Shown here: piece after piece, positions 18,083-27,004 of the stretch
Layout of the letters: each line of letters starts with the position of its first letter
Numbering within the stretch: position 1 is the first letter of the stretch
Origin: Secundilactobacillus angelensis
GTDB lineage: Bacteria; Bacillota; Bacilli; Lactobacillales; Lactobacillaceae
Direction: 5' to 3'
DNA length: 64,000 nucleotides
Assembly (NCBI RefSeq): GCF_012641075.1
Contig: NZ_JAAXLJ010000009.1
Coordinates: 23,534-87,533, forward strand
Program-made: the position numbers and the translations under genes
The notes under the pieces: model-generated
The model's input: only the letters and a program-made list of their open reading frames with translations
Database searches by the model: none
What the model was told of the DNA's origin: nothing

Positions 18083-19012
18083 ATGGAGGATGTTATTATT
18101 GATTGTGATCCGGGCCATGATGATGCTATTGCATTAATTTTAGCTGTTTACTCCAAAAAGATTAATTTGCTTGGGGTCACGACTTCTGCAGGGAATCAAA
18201 AACATAGCCAAACACTTAGAAACGCCATGTCGTTACTAACTTTAATGAAGGTTCACTCTGTACCGGTCGCTTCCGGGAATCGAACGCCATTATTAAGGAC
18301 ATTAGTATCTGGTGTTGCAATGCACGGAATTACTGGTCTAGATGGTGCTGAATTGCCTAATCCTGACTTTCAAGCAGAAAATTTACCTGCAATCGAACTA
18401 ATTGCGAAACTTGTTTCTGAGAATCCGAATGAGATTACATTAGTTATTACCGGTCCATGTACCAATATCGCATTATTTTTAGCAGTTCATCCGGATTTAA
18501 AATCCAAGATTAAACAGTTAGTTATTCTTGGCGGCGGCATGGGAGTTGGAAATTGGGGACCAACAACTGAATTTAATTTTAAAGTTGACCCTGAGGCCGC
18601 AAAGATTGTCATTAATTCTGGAATTCCAATCGTCCTGGCACCATTAAATGTGGGCTTTGAAGCACAACTTCTGGATGAAGATTTAAAAAGAATCCATAAA
18701 GTCAAAAACCCTGTTGGCAAAACTGTCGCTGGCCTGACTGACTTTTACGGGATGACCTTTGATCTTCATTGGAATTTTGAAGGGCTACCAATGTATGATC
18801 CATGTACCATTGCATGGTTGATTGATCCGACAAAGTTTACTAGCAAAAAATGCAATGTTGATATTGAAACAAAGGGTGAATTAACTGCCGGCGAATCCTT
18901 AATTGATTATTACAATATCACTAAAGACAAACCCAATTGCAAGGTCCTCTTTCATATTGATAGAGAGTGGTTCGCTGATTTGGTTCTCCAAGCAGTGAAA
19001 TCCTTTGATTAA
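18083..19012 (+). CDS. inosine-uridine-preferring nucleoside hydrolase family protein
   Basis: A 309-residue enzyme that hydrolyses the N-glycosidic bond of nucleosides to base and ribose. The N-terminal DCDPGHDDAIAL is the calcium-binding signature. NPNEITLVITGPCTNIAL, ILGGGMGVGNWGPTTEFNF and the MYDPCTIAW segment complete the active-site frame. GGGGGA stands 9 bases before the ATG at 18083. It has its own promoter and terminator, so it is not part of the polyol operon. It probably serves purine or pyrimidine nucleoside salvage; the preferred base is not readable. Confidence 0.85.
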   Translation: MEDVIIDCDPGHDDAIALILAVYSKKINLLGVTTSAGNQKHSQTLRNAMSLLTLMKVHSVPVASGNRTPLLRTLVSGVAMHGITGLDGAELPNPDFQAENLPAIELIAKLVSENPNEITLVITGPCTNIALFLAVHPDLKSKIKQLVILGGGMGVGNWGPTTEFNFKVDPEAAKIVINSGIPIVLAPLNVGFEAQLLDEDLKRIHKVKNPVGKTVAGLTDFYGMTFDLHWNFEGLPMYDPCTIAWLIDPTKFTSKKCNVDIETKGELTAGESLIDYYNITKDKPNCKVLFHIDREWFADLVLQAVKSFD

Positions 19013-19060
19013 AGTCTAACTTTTAAAATTTTGGGAACAAAAATTCACATATGTACAGCA

Positions 19061-19093
19061 AAAAGGAGTACTTCACAATGAAGCGCTCCTTTT
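19061..19093 (+). terminator. terminator of the nucleoside hydrolase gene
   Basis: Nested stem AAAAGGAG / CTCCTTTT with inner CTTC / GAAG. Confidence 0.6.
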
Positions 19094-19130
19094 ATCGTGC
19101 GTAAATTTTTCACTCTTACCCCGCCGAAAC

Positions 19131-19243
19131 GCGCTCCGCAACACTGACTCCGGCCATATAACGACAGTAAGGCGAGTCCCCAAGTTCGGGGAACCCGCCT
19201 TACTGTCGTTATATTCTGGAGTCAACCCGTGTTGCTCCACGCT
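19131..19243. repeat. long imperfect palindrome (hairpin repeat A)
   Basis: About 113 bases between two convergent genes. The core arms (ATATAACGACAGTAAGGCG and complement) are closed by CCCC-AAGTTC-GGGG, and outer arms carry GACTCC/GGAGTC and GCAACAC/GTGTTGC. The architecture and the AAGTTC loop are shared with the repeats at 24.6 and 57.8-58.2 kb, but the arm sequence differs. It may also act as the nrdDG transcript end. Confidence 0.6.
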
Positions 19244-19828
19244 CTACTTTACTAACTTATCCCAAATCACAACTTTGCCACTCTTTAATGATTCAGGAAC
19301 ATTAATGATGCGTTGGTTACTACTGCCACGGAACTGTAGCGTGAGATCTTTTTGCGCCTGCAAGAACCTGCCATCCACAAGAATGTCGATTAAACTCAGC
19401 AGTTCTTTTTTATCGTCAGATTCCTTCATCAGTTCGTCCCACGTATACCCAGTCCAACTCCAGATATCCTTATCGTGCCCAAATTCTTTACGGATTCGGT
19501 GACAAAGATGGTTGCAAACCTGCGTATTCAAAAACGGTTCGCCACCCAGTAAGGTCAATCCCTGTACATAGGATTGGCTCAGATCTTCAATGATTTGATC
19601 CTCAAGCTCTTGCGTATAGGGCGTTCCAAAATGAAAATTTTGAGCAACTTTGTTATAGCAGCCTGGGCAGCTAAACTTACAACCGCTCACGTACAGACTG
19701 CAGCGCACACCTTCACCATCCACAAAGTTAAACGGCTTATAGCTCGCGATTCGCTGTTCACTTAAGTCATCCGCCAGCCATTCTTTGGGTTGGGGATTCT
19801 TTGGTAATCTCACTTTTTTAGTCTGCAT
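19244..19828 (-). CDS. nrdG: anaerobic ribonucleotide reductase activating protein
   Basis: A 194-residue radical SAM enzyme that uses S-adenosylmethionine and a 4Fe-4S cluster to generate the glycyl radical in NrdD. The cluster motif CKFSCPGC (CX3CX2C) lies near residue 50, preceded by FVDGEGVRCSLYVSGC, and LTLLGGEPF is the SAM-contacting segment. It starts 9 bases after the nrdD stop (GGTGACA before the ATG), so the pair is one operon for deoxynucleotide synthesis without oxygen. Confidence 0.95.
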   Translation of the reverse strand: MQTKKVRLPKNPQPKEWLADDLSEQRIASYKPFNFVDGEGVRCSLYVSGCKFSCPGCYNKVAQNFHFGTPYTQELEDQIIEDLSQSYVQGLTLLGGEPFLNTQVCNHLCHRIRKEFGHDKDIWSWTGYTWDELMKESDDKKELLSLIDILVDGRFLQAQKDLTLQFRGSSNQRIINVPESLKSGKVVIWDKLVK

Positions 19829-19837
19829 ACTGTCACC

Positions 19838-22036
19838 TTACTGTCTCGCAATATTGTTATTATCGTTACCTAAAGTCATGTGCTTGACTCGACTAGCAAT
19901 TTCAACGTGCCGCCCGTGAACCATTGGCCGCTGATTAGGGTTACCGAGATAACCGCAAGTCCGCTTGACCACGTCACAAGTTGCTGGATCAGTATTACCA
20001 CATTGTGGACATTCAAATCCACGAGCCGTTGGTTTAAATTCACCTTTGAAACCGCACTTGAAGCACTGGTCAATTGGCGTGTTGGTGCCTAAATAACCGA
20101 TTCGATCATAAGCGTAGTCCCAAACAGCTTCCAAAGCCTTGGGATTCTGCTTCAAGTTAGGATATTCGCAGTAGTGGATGAAGCCACCAGCACTGTATGG
20201 CGGGTAATCCTTTTCAAAATCAATTTTCTCAAATGGGGTTGGTGCTTTACGGACATCGTAGTGGAAACTGTTCGTATAGTATTCCTTATCCGTAACGTCT
20301 TTAACCCGGCCAAACTTCTTAATATCAGCTTGGCAGAAGGTATTGGTCAGACTTTCAGCCGGCGTTGCGTAAACACTAAAGTGATAACCATACTGATTCT
20401 CCCAGTCGTTGCAGCTGTTATACAACTTCTTAACCACGTCAACCGTAAACTGCTTAGCTTCGGGATTGTGTTCCCAAGTAGGCCCATAAAAGACTGTTCC
20501 CACTTCGTATAGCCCGATGTAGCCAAGCGAAACGGTGGCACGACGGTTCTTAAAGAGTTCGTCCACAGAATCTTCTGGCTTTAATCGTTTGCCAAAAGCC
20601 CCATATTCATAAAGAATCGGTGCGTTTTGGGGCGTCGCTTGCTTAGCGCGGTTGACCTTGAATACTAAGGCTTCTTTACAAATATCAAGCCGTTCCTTTA
20701 GGATTGACCAGAATTTGTCCTTATCACCCTTCGATTCAAGCGCGATTCGCGGCAAGTTCAGGGTCACAACCCCTAAATTCATCCGCCCAGCGTTAACTTC
20801 CTTTCCATTCTCGTCTTTCCAGCCCTGCAAGAAACTACGGCAACCCATTGGTGCTTTGAATGAACCAGTGAGTTCAACGATTTTATCGTACATTAAAACA
20901 TCAGGATACATCCGCTTGGTGGCACATTCCACAGCCAATTCCTTGATATCATAGTTTGGATCTTCGGGTTTTAAATTCAATCCACGTTTAATGGTAAAGA
21001 CAAGCTTAGGAAAAATAGCAGTCCGCTTTTCCTTACCCAAACCGGCAATTCGAACATTGAGAATCGCCTTTTGAATTTCACGTTCAACCCAGCTCGTACC
21101 CAGGCCAAACCCAAGCGTTGTAAATGGCGTTTGTCCTTGAGATGAATATAGCGTGTTAATTTCGTATTCCAACGCCTGCATGGCATCATCGATATCTTTA
21201 ATGGTCTTTTGTTTGGCGAAGTCTTCTTGGCGGTCTTTGCCTTCGATCCACTTCTTAGCATCTACCATGTGCTTATCATAGTTCTTCATGGCAAATGGTG
21301 CTAAAAGTTCGTCAACCCGGTCTGCTGAACAGCCACCGTACTGGCTAGAAGCCACGTTGGCGATAATTTGTGACATTTGTGCCGTAGCGGTTTGAATTGA
21401 GTGAGGCGGTTCAACCTCGGCGTTACCAATCTTAAAACCGTGATTCAGCATCTCTTTAAAATCAATCAAGCAACAGTTGGTCATTGGACTGTATGGTTGG
21501 TAGTCCAAGTCATGCCAGTGAATATCACCCTTCAAATGTGCGTTAGCAACCTTTGGCGGCAACATCTTCAGTCCCATCGTTCTGGCAACTGTTCCGGCAG
21601 TTAAATCACGCTGCGTATTAAAAACGTTACTATCTTTATTGGCATTTTCGTTGACCACTGTCTCATCTTTATGTAGCAACTTCTGAATCGTAAAGTTAAT
21701 ATCAGTGGCTTGGTTGCGCTTAAGATCTTTTTGGGCACGATAATTAATGTAAGCTTGTGCCCAGTCGAGCTGCTGACGTTCCATTAATTCGTGTTCAACG
21801 ATGCTTTGAATCTCGTAGATCTTGACGTTTTCTTTGAACCGACTGCTAATTTCAGTCAAAACAGCCTCCACCACGTCATCAATGGCGTGCTGGTCTTCAT
21901 CCGTTAATTCGGGTTCAACTGAAATGGCAGCCCGTTTAATTGCACGTTCGATCTTTTTGGTGTCGAACTTAACGGCCCTGCCATCACGTTTAAGAACAGT
22001 TAACGTTTCTATTGTTAATTCTTTGGGTTCCTGCAT
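19838..22036 (-). CDS. nrdD: anaerobic ribonucleoside-triphosphate reductase
   Basis: A 732-residue class III reductase. The N-terminal ATP-cone (KRDGRAVKFDTKKIERAI through AQAYINYRAQKD, residues about 12-105) is the allosteric site. The C terminus has the zinc-binding CFKCG...CPQCG and the glycyl radical motif RTCGYLGNPNQRP about 30 residues from the end. The start at 22036 is chosen because a GGAG lies upstream; an ATG at 22051 lacks a ribosome binding site. It makes dNTPs with formate as reductant in anaerobic growth. Three NrdR-box-like sequences precede it and it is followed by nrdG. Confidence 0.95.
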   Translation of the reverse strand: MQEPKELTIETLTVLKRDGRAVKFDTKKIERAIKRAAISVEPELTDEDQHAIDDVVEAVLTEISSRFKENVKIYEIQSIVEHELMERQQLDWAQAYINYRAQKDLKRNQATDINFTIQKLLHKDETVVNENANKDSNVFNTQRDLTAGTVARTMGLKMLPPKVANAHLKGDIHWHDLDYQPYSPMTNCCLIDFKEMLNHGFKIGNAEVEPPHSIQTATAQMSQIIANVASSQYGGCSADRVDELLAPFAMKNYDKHMVDAKKWIEGKDRQEDFAKQKTIKDIDDAMQALEYEINTLYSSQGQTPFTTLGFGLGTSWVEREIQKAILNVRIAGLGKEKRTAIFPKLVFTIKRGLNLKPEDPNYDIKELAVECATKRMYPDVLMYDKIVELTGSFKAPMGCRSFLQGWKDENGKEVNAGRMNLGVVTLNLPRIALESKGDKDKFWSILKERLDICKEALVFKVNRAKQATPQNAPILYEYGAFGKRLKPEDSVDELFKNRRATVSLGYIGLYEVGTVFYGPTWEHNPEAKQFTVDVVKKLYNSCNDWENQYGYHFSVYATPAESLTNTFCQADIKKFGRVKDVTDKEYYTNSFHYDVRKAPTPFEKIDFEKDYPPYSAGGFIHYCEYPNLKQNPKALEAVWDYAYDRIGYLGTNTPIDQCFKCGFKGEFKPTARGFECPQCGNTDPATCDVVKRTCGYLGNPNQRPMVHGRHVEIASRVKHMTLGNDNNNIARQ

Positions 22037-22075
22037 TCCAATCAACTCCATATATGGTACTTTATTTGCTCACAA

Positions 22076-22164
22076 ATACATAATATAGTGTTGCCTTCGT
22101 CACTTCAACCATATATTGTGTACAATCTGAAAGAATTTCCAATTATTACCACAATATATAGTAA
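22076..22164 (-). promoter_or_regulatory. nrdD promoter with three NrdR-box-like sites
   Basis: Sites ATACATAATATAGTGT (22076-22091), CAACCATATATTGTGT (22106-22121) and CCACAATATATAGTAA (22149-22164) each resemble the NrdR consensus ACACWATATWTWGTGT. The first two are 30 bp apart, close to three helical turns as usual for NrdR pairs. On the minus strand TTGAAG, 17 bases and TATTAT form a promoter overlapping the first box. The ATP/dATP-sensing repressor NrdR would control nrdDG here; nrdR itself is not in the window. Confidence 0.75.
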
Positions 22165-22366
22165 TCACCGTTAAAGTATTCTAGAAATGTATCTGGGAAC
22201 GATTTGGTCACACAATATGTCTAAAACTCATTTTTCAGTAATATACTTAACATCCATCGAGGATATATTAGATTTTGAAACCGTAACCGTTACACGACCT
22301 CACCGTGTTTATACTAGCTGCTTTAAAATTTCTTTATTATTTCAAATATTACGAAAGTTCAATTTA

Positions 22367-22395
22367 TTGTTGCATAGTGACTTATTTTCTTAAAT
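22367..22395 (+). promoter_or_regulatory. promoter of the LysM surface protein gene
   Basis: TTGTTG, 17-base spacer, TTAAAT. It implies an untranslated leader of about 100 bases before the TTG start at 22504. Confidence 0.45.
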
Positions 22396-22503
22396 TCAGT
22401 GATACGCCCAGGTAACACCTAGCATGTAAACTCAGTCCTGTTGATTGATATGAATCGACACATTGATGGACCTCACAGGTTTAAATTATAGGAGTGTATA
22501 TAC

Positions 22504-23118
22504 TTGAAAAAATTTGTTACTTCAATCTTAGCAACATCAGCAGCAGCTATCGGTTTGTTCTTTGCAGGTGCAGGTAGCGCCAGCGCATCTACGACTTACA
22601 CCGTTAAGTCAGGTGACTCAGTATGGGCGATTTCACAAACCTTCCATACCACTATCAATTCAATCGAACAAGCAAACCACATCAGCAACCACTTAATCTT
22701 GCCAGGTGACAAGTTAACGATTCCTGATGGCTCAACGACTCATCAAGCAACTGCTACTACGAGCCATGCAACCACAGCCTACAACAGCAATAACCAAGCT
22801 CAAACAAACAACTACAACGGTTCAACCAACACAACTGCTACTCAAACTAGCAACAACGCTAGCTCATCAAGCTACACTGGTAGCAACATGAAGAGCTACG
22901 TCTTGAACCAAATGGCTTCACGGACTGGTGTTTCTGCTTCTACTTGGAACGCAATCATCACTCGTGAATCAGGCTGGAACGCTGGTATCCGTAACAGTTC
23001 AAGCGGTGCTTACGGTCTGTTCCAAAACATGCACATCAACGGTGGCGATGTTACTGCCCAAGTGAATGCTGCAGTTTCACTGTACAAGGCACAAGGTATG
23101 GGTGCCTGGGCTTTATAA
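22504..23118 (+). CDS. secreted LysM protein with Apf-like transglycosylase-type C-terminal domain
   Basis: A 204-residue exported cell-wall protein that starts with TTG behind ATAGGAGTG. Residues 1-28 are a signal peptide ending at SASAS. Residues about 31-76 form one LysM peptidoglycan-binding repeat ([16 protein letters not shown]...LPGDKLTIP). A Ser/Thr/Asn/Gln-rich linker follows. The last 75 residues ([17 protein letters not shown]...GAYGLFQ...GMGAWAL) match the domain of aggregation-promoting factors and lytic-transglycosylase-like proteins, with the catalytic-type Glu in RESGW. It likely remodels or binds the wall. The codon bias is strong, suggesting high expression. Confidence 0.85.
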   Translation: MKKFVTSILATSAAAIGLFFAGAGSASASTTYTVKSGDSVWAISQTFHTTINSIEQANHISNHLILPGDKLTIPDGSTTHQATATTSHATTAYNSNNQAQTNNYNGSTNTTATQTSNNASSSSYTGSNMKSYVLNQMASRTGVSASTWNAIITRESGWNAGIRNSSSGAYGLFQNMHINGGDVTAQVNAAVSLYKAQGMGAWAL

Positions 23119-23141
23119 GATAAACCCACTCACCATAGTAT

Positions 23142-23173
23142 AAAAAATGACGGCAACTTTGCCGTCATTTTTT
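23142..23173. terminator. shared bidirectional terminator (LysM protein / brnQ)
   Basis: Stem AAAAAATGACGGCA / TGCCGTCATTTTTT. The brnQ stop codon (23165-23167) lies inside the right arm. Confidence 0.85.
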
Positions 23174-24514
23174 GTGCTCAATTTTTTGTTCAAACATTTG
23201 TGCCAAACCCCATCCGATCACTAGCCCAATCAACGCAGGTACCGTCCAACCAAGACCAACGCTGAATCCCGGTAACAAGTGGCCCAGCGATAGCAGATCC
23301 GCAATCCAGCCATGATGTAAACCAGCTGGTAATGCATTTAACCCATCAAGTACCGCCGGAATCAAAGTAAATACCGTTACGGTGCCAAACAGCCACCGTG
23401 ACTCACCAAGAATCGGTGTCAATAAACTCATCAATATCAAGGTAATCGCTAGCGGATATATAAAGTAAAGTAACGGTGTGGAAAATAACAGTAAGCGATT
23501 TAGGCCAATGTTGGCAAAAATCAGCGGTACTGCGCTGGCCAAAATGATCAGCACCGCATAGGGAATACGAGGAAATAGTTCTTTAAAGGTATCCCCAAAC
23601 GCAGTGATCAGTCCAATAGCAGTTTTCAAACAAGCTAAAATCACCAAAACAGCTAAAAGTAGATTTCCGAAATCACCAAAATAATAATTGGCAACATTGG
23701 CTAATACTGGCCCCCCATTAGCAGCCCGGCTGAATTGCCCCAGTGCGTTACGACCTAACAGACCCAGCAAACTGTAAATCACAGCCATGAAGATCACCGC
23801 AATGCTGCCAGCCCGAATAGTATCGCTGGCCACCCGAGTTGGTTCCGTCACCCCTAGCTCACGAATTGCGTTGACGACAATAATGCCAAACGCCAATCCT
23901 GCTAAGGCATCCATAGTGGAATAACCCGCGGTAAAGCCCGCGGCGACAGGTGACTTCACATAATCATCCACTGGCAGTTGACCACTGCCCATCGGCTTAA
24001 TCACCACCATGATCAATAGTGCTGCTAGTAAAATTAAAAAAGCTGGCGTCAAAAACTTACCAACGTAAACCATGATTTTACTGGGCTTTCGGGCAAACCA
24101 CCAAGCCGCTAAAAAGAATAGGCAGGAATATACCAATAAGCCACTACTTTGATGCCTTTGAACCACAAATGGACTCAACCCAACTTCGAAGGAAATCGAT
24201 GCCAATCGTGGCAGTGCAAATAACGGCCCGATACAGAGATAAAGTAAAACGGTGAAGGCATAGGCGTAAAACCGGTTGACCTTTTGGGACAGCTGAAAAA
24301 CGCCATCTGATTTGGTAATTCCGATTGCTGCTACACCCAGCAGGGGTAGACCAACACCAGAAATCAGAAAACCAATTAAGGCAGGCAAAAAATTGGTGCC
24401 AGCCTGTTGACCAACAAACACTGGAAAAATCAGATTACCAGCACCGAAAAAGAGGCCGAATAACATCATGCCGATAAAAATGAGGTTGCGGGTACTTAAT
24501 TTTTGTGTTGCCAT
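23165..24514 (-). CDS. brnQ: branched-chain amino acid transport carrier (LIVCS family)
   Basis: A 449-residue polytopic cation symporter for leucine, isoleucine and valine. Family segments GMMLFGLFFGAGNLIFPVFVGQ near the N terminus, GVGLPLLGVAAIGI, PRLASISFEVG, and GYSTMDALAGLAFGIIVVNAI are evident with about twelve helices. The ATG at 24514 has GGGAGAG upstream; an earlier ATG at 24529 is too close to it. It is a single gene, convergent with the LysM protein and sharing its terminator. No regulatory leader (T-box or the like) was seen in front. Confidence 0.92.
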   Translation of the reverse strand: MATQKLSTRNLIFIGMMLFGLFFGAGNLIFPVFVGQQAGTNFLPALIGFLISGVGLPLLGVAAIGITKSDGVFQLSQKVNRFYAYAFTVLLYLCIGPLFALPRLASISFEVGLSPFVVQRHQSSGLLVYSCLFFLAAWWFARKPSKIMVYVGKFLTPAFLILLAALLIMVVIKPMGSGQLPVDDYVKSPVAAGFTAGYSTMDALAGLAFGIIVVNAIRELGVTEPTRVASDTIRAGSIAVIFMAVIYSLLGLLGRNALGQFSRAANGGPVLANVANYYFGDFGNLLLAVLVILACLKTAIGLITAFGDTFKELFPRIPYAVLIILASAVPLIFANIGLNRLLLFSTPLLYFIYPLAITLILMSLLTPILGESRWLFGTVTVFTLIPAVLDGLNALPAGLHHGWIADLLSLGHLLPGFSVGLGWTVPALIGLVIGWGLAQMFEQKIEHKK

Positions 24515-24644
24515 GAAATTCTCTCCCATATGTCACATTCTGTCTTTATTTTACTGTGGGTTGAGATTGTTTTGGGGAGAAAATGGTGAAAATTTGGTCT
24601 ATGTTGGTTTTATTTCTGCTATTTAGATTAAACGTGCTCAAGCA

Positions 24645-24739
24645 GGCAGAGACTTGCACGTAAGCCAAGGAAAACGGCGATCAGACAAAAAACGCCTAAT
24701 CACCGTTTTCCTTGGCTTACGCTCCAGTCTCTAAGCGCC
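24645..24739. repeat. hairpin repeat B
   Basis: An about 95-base imperfect palindrome. Outer arms are GGCAGAGACT and AGTCTCTAAGCGCC. Inner arms are GTAAGCCAAGGAAAACGG and its exact complement at 24703-24720. TTGCAC and GCTCC interrupt the two arms. It shares the outer arm and TTGCAC/GCTCC blocks with the repeats at 57.8-58.2 kb while the inner stem differs. It ends 5 bases before the stop codon of the acetyltransferase gene. Confidence 0.75.
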
Positions 24740-24744
24740 GGCTT

Positions 24745-25266
24745 TCACACTCTCAACTCTTTTCTCATCAACACATCCCTCTGCCTTGCGCCCCCTAAAG
24801 TAAACAGATGATCATCAAATTGAGTGAAGCCTAACGCTTCGTAGAATTTTTGCGCAGCATGGTTATATTCCCAGACCCCCAACCACACGAACTTTTTATC
24901 TAATTGGTATGCCCGCTTGATGGCGAAATCCATCAACTGCCGACCATAGCCCAATCGCTTATAGTCCGGCCGCACATAGATGCGTTCAACTTCTAACGCA
25001 TCACCGCCCTGATCCTCGGATTGAGCGTCGTTAATATTTAGCTTTAAATAACCCACAACTTGACCATTCTGTTTTAAAAAATAAAAGAATGAATGTGCAT
25101 TTTCCAGCTGCCCTTGGAGTCGTTTAAGACTCAACTCATTGTTAAGGTACCACTCCATATCGTCATCGGTATTATACGCGCCGAACGTATCCTGAAACGT
25201 TTCGCGACTGATTGTCTGCAGTTTCTCAGTGTCAGCCACCGTTAACTGCACAATTGAATCTGCCAT
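24745..25266 (-). CDS. GNAT-family N-acetyltransferase
   Basis: A 173-residue acetyl-CoA-dependent acetyltransferase. The core VGYLKLNINDAQ, EVERIYVRPDYKRLGYGRQLMDFAI (acetyl-CoA loop, residues about 88-112) and the C-terminal VWLGVWEYNHAAQKFYEALGFTQF are characteristic of the GNAT fold and resemble spermine/spermidine- or ribosomal-type acetyltransferases (PaiA-like). The ATG at 25266 behind GTGAGGT is preferred over one 15 bases earlier. It is a single gene whose target is unknown. Confidence 0.8.
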   Translation of the reverse strand: MADSIVQLTVADTEKLQTISRETFQDTFGAYNTDDDMEWYLNNELSLKRLQGQLENAHSFFYFLKQNGQVVGYLKLNINDAQSEDQGGDALEVERIYVRPDYKRLGYGRQLMDFAIKRAYQLDKKFVWLGVWEYNHAAQKFYEALGFTQFDDHLFTLGGARQRDVLMRKELRV

Positions 25267-25447
25267 GATTGACCTCACCATACCTTCACCCTATATTGTG
25301 TAAATAATCACTAAGTATATTCTACGATAGGCAGGGCTATCTTTTCAAGCGGTTATACCATCTAAAATTGGTCAATGATTCCGCCAACAGCGCACAATCA
25401 GTAGTACAATCAACTATGAAACCATATTGCAAAGGGGATTGATTAGA

Positions 25448-26326
25448 ATGAAAATTCAAGAAGGCTACATGCCATTTCGGGACTATAAAACCTATTATCG
25501 AATCGTGGGCGAAAAAACGCCGGGTAAAGCACCGCTATTATTGATTCATGGCGGCCCCGGTTCATCTCACAACTATTTTGAATTACTAGACGACTACGCA
25601 GAAACCGGCCGTCAGCTGATTATGTACGATCAAGTTGGCTGCGGCAAGTCTTCGCTACCCGAAGACGAAAGTGTCTACGTCAAGGAAACTTGGGCGGAAG
25701 AGCTGATTGCCTTAAGAAAATACCTGCACCTCGACCAGATCCATATGTTGGGTCAGTCTTGGGGTGGTATGCTGGAAATGCTTTACCTGACTCAATACGA
25801 CCAGACCGGCGTGAAGAGTGTCATGATCGATGGTTCCCCTGCTTCAATTAAGCTATGGACGCAAGAGCAGCACCGGCTAATTTCCTACCTAAGTTATGAA
25901 GACCGGCAAGCCATTGCGGAAGCAGAACGAACCGGTAACTTCACTGGTCCTAAGTATCTGGCCGCCAATGACCGCTACATGGAACGCTATTGCTGGGATG
26001 ACCCAGATGAAAATTCACCAGAGCCTTTGCGACGTGAAACGAATGGTAAACGGGCCAGCCTCATTGCGGAAGGACCTAACGAATTCACCGAAAATGGCAC
26101 CATCAGCGATTATGATGTGACTGATGATCTGCATAAGATCCACGTACCCGTCTTAGTGACCAACGGTACTGATGATCTATGTACCCCACTGATTGCTAAA
26201 TCCGTTTACGATCATATTCCGGGTGCAAAGTGGCACTTATTTGCCAACAGCCGACACTTGGCCTTATTAGACCAGCATGACGAGTTCATTCAAGTTCTGG
26301 ATAACTGGCTGAAAGCTAACGATTAG
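25448..26326 (+). CDS. pepI: proline iminopeptidase
   Basis: A 292-residue alpha/beta hydrolase that removes N-terminal proline from peptides. The oxyanion motif LIHGGPGSSHNYF, nucleophile elbow GQSWGG (Ser at about residue 106), acid TDDLCTP and the final His in NSRHLALLDQ are all present. Length and the ITWDxRGxGxS-equivalent MYDQVGCGKSSLP match lactobacillar PepI. The ATG at 25448 follows AAAGGGGA; the upstream TTG at 25427 includes that site and is rejected. It completes proline peptide breakdown in lactic acid bacteria. Confidence 0.9.
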   Translation: MKIQEGYMPFRDYKTYYRIVGEKTPGKAPLLLIHGGPGSSHNYFELLDDYAETGRQLIMYDQVGCGKSSLPEDESVYVKETWAEELIALRKYLHLDQIHMLGQSWGGMLEMLYLTQYDQTGVKSVMIDGSPASIKLWTQEQHRLISYLSYEDRQAIAEAERTGNFTGPKYLAANDRYMERYCWDDPDENSPEPLRRETNGKRASLIAEGPNEFTENGTISDYDVTDDLHKIHVPVLVTNGTDDLCTPLIAKSVYDHIPGAKWHLFANSRHLALLDQHDEFIQVLDNWLKAND

Positions 26327-26424
26327 CATAATCTGATTACGACAAACATCATGCAAGCGATGAACCGTCTGAATTGTAAGCACGTTATTCGTCGTGCTAA
26401 ACTGAAACAAAAGGAGTGACCGTT

Positions 26425-26952
26425 TTGGATACAATGAAAGCATTATTGGAACGCAAGTCTGTCCGTAGTTATACAGGGACACCCGTTACGATTGAACAGC
26501 GTAATCAGTTATTGAAGGCAGCCTATGCCTCACCCGTTTCAATGGGTCAATATGACACAGTTGAACTGACCGTCGTGCAAAATCCTGAGCTGTTGGCGCA
26601 AATCGATGACACAGCGGCCAAACGCTTTGGTCGGGAGAAGATGCTTTATGGTGCACCGATGTTGATTATTGCTTCAACTCAATTAAAGGGCGATGCCACT
26701 GACAACGCGGCGTATTCCAACACTGCAACTATCATTGAGAACTTAAACCTGGCAGCAGTGGACCTCGACCTTGGTGCCTGCCATATTTGGGGCGCCATTG
26801 TCGCTGTCGCTGGTGATGATGGCTTGAAACGGTCATTGAAAATTAGTGAAGGTTTCACCCCAGTCGCTGGCTTAGTAGTTGGGCAAACTGCCGATGGATA
26901 CACAGATCGTGATATTCCTGAAGGCCGAATCAAAACCGAAATTTTGGACTAA
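26425..26952 (+). CDS. nitroreductase-family protein
   Basis: A 175-residue FMN-dependent oxidoreductase. ERKSVRSYTG at the N terminus binds FMN phosphate. AAYASPVSMGQYD, a short helix, ENLNLAAVDLDLGACHIWG and the VAGLVVGQ segment complete the small nitroreductase fold. The likely start is TTG at 26425, 8 bases after AAAGGAG. A GTG at 26416 overlaps that site and an ATG at 26434 is too far. Substrates could be quinones or nitro compounds; the natural role is unknown. Followed by a strong terminator. Confidence 0.8.
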   Translation: MDTMKALLERKSVRSYTGTPVTIEQRNQLLKAAYASPVSMGQYDTVELTVVQNPELLAQIDDTAAKRFGREKMLYGAPMLIIASTQLKGDATDNAAYSNTATIIENLNLAAVDLDLGACHIWGAIVAVAGDDGLKRSLKISEGFTPVAGLVVGQTADGYTDRDIPEGRIKTEILD

Positions 26953-26967
26953 CACCACGGCAATTTC

Positions 26968-27004
26968 AAAGGGATCTGACGCGCCACAGTGTCAGATCCC
27001 TTTT
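26968..27004 (+). terminator. terminator of the nitroreductase gene
   Basis: Stem AAAGGGATCTGAC / GTCAGATCCCTTT followed by TGCG; 13-bp perfect arms. Confidence 0.8.

Noticed and set aside
22187..22393. 68-codon plus-strand frame
   Set aside because: No ribosome binding site and composition of random AT-rich DNA; it overlaps the promoter region of the LysM gene.
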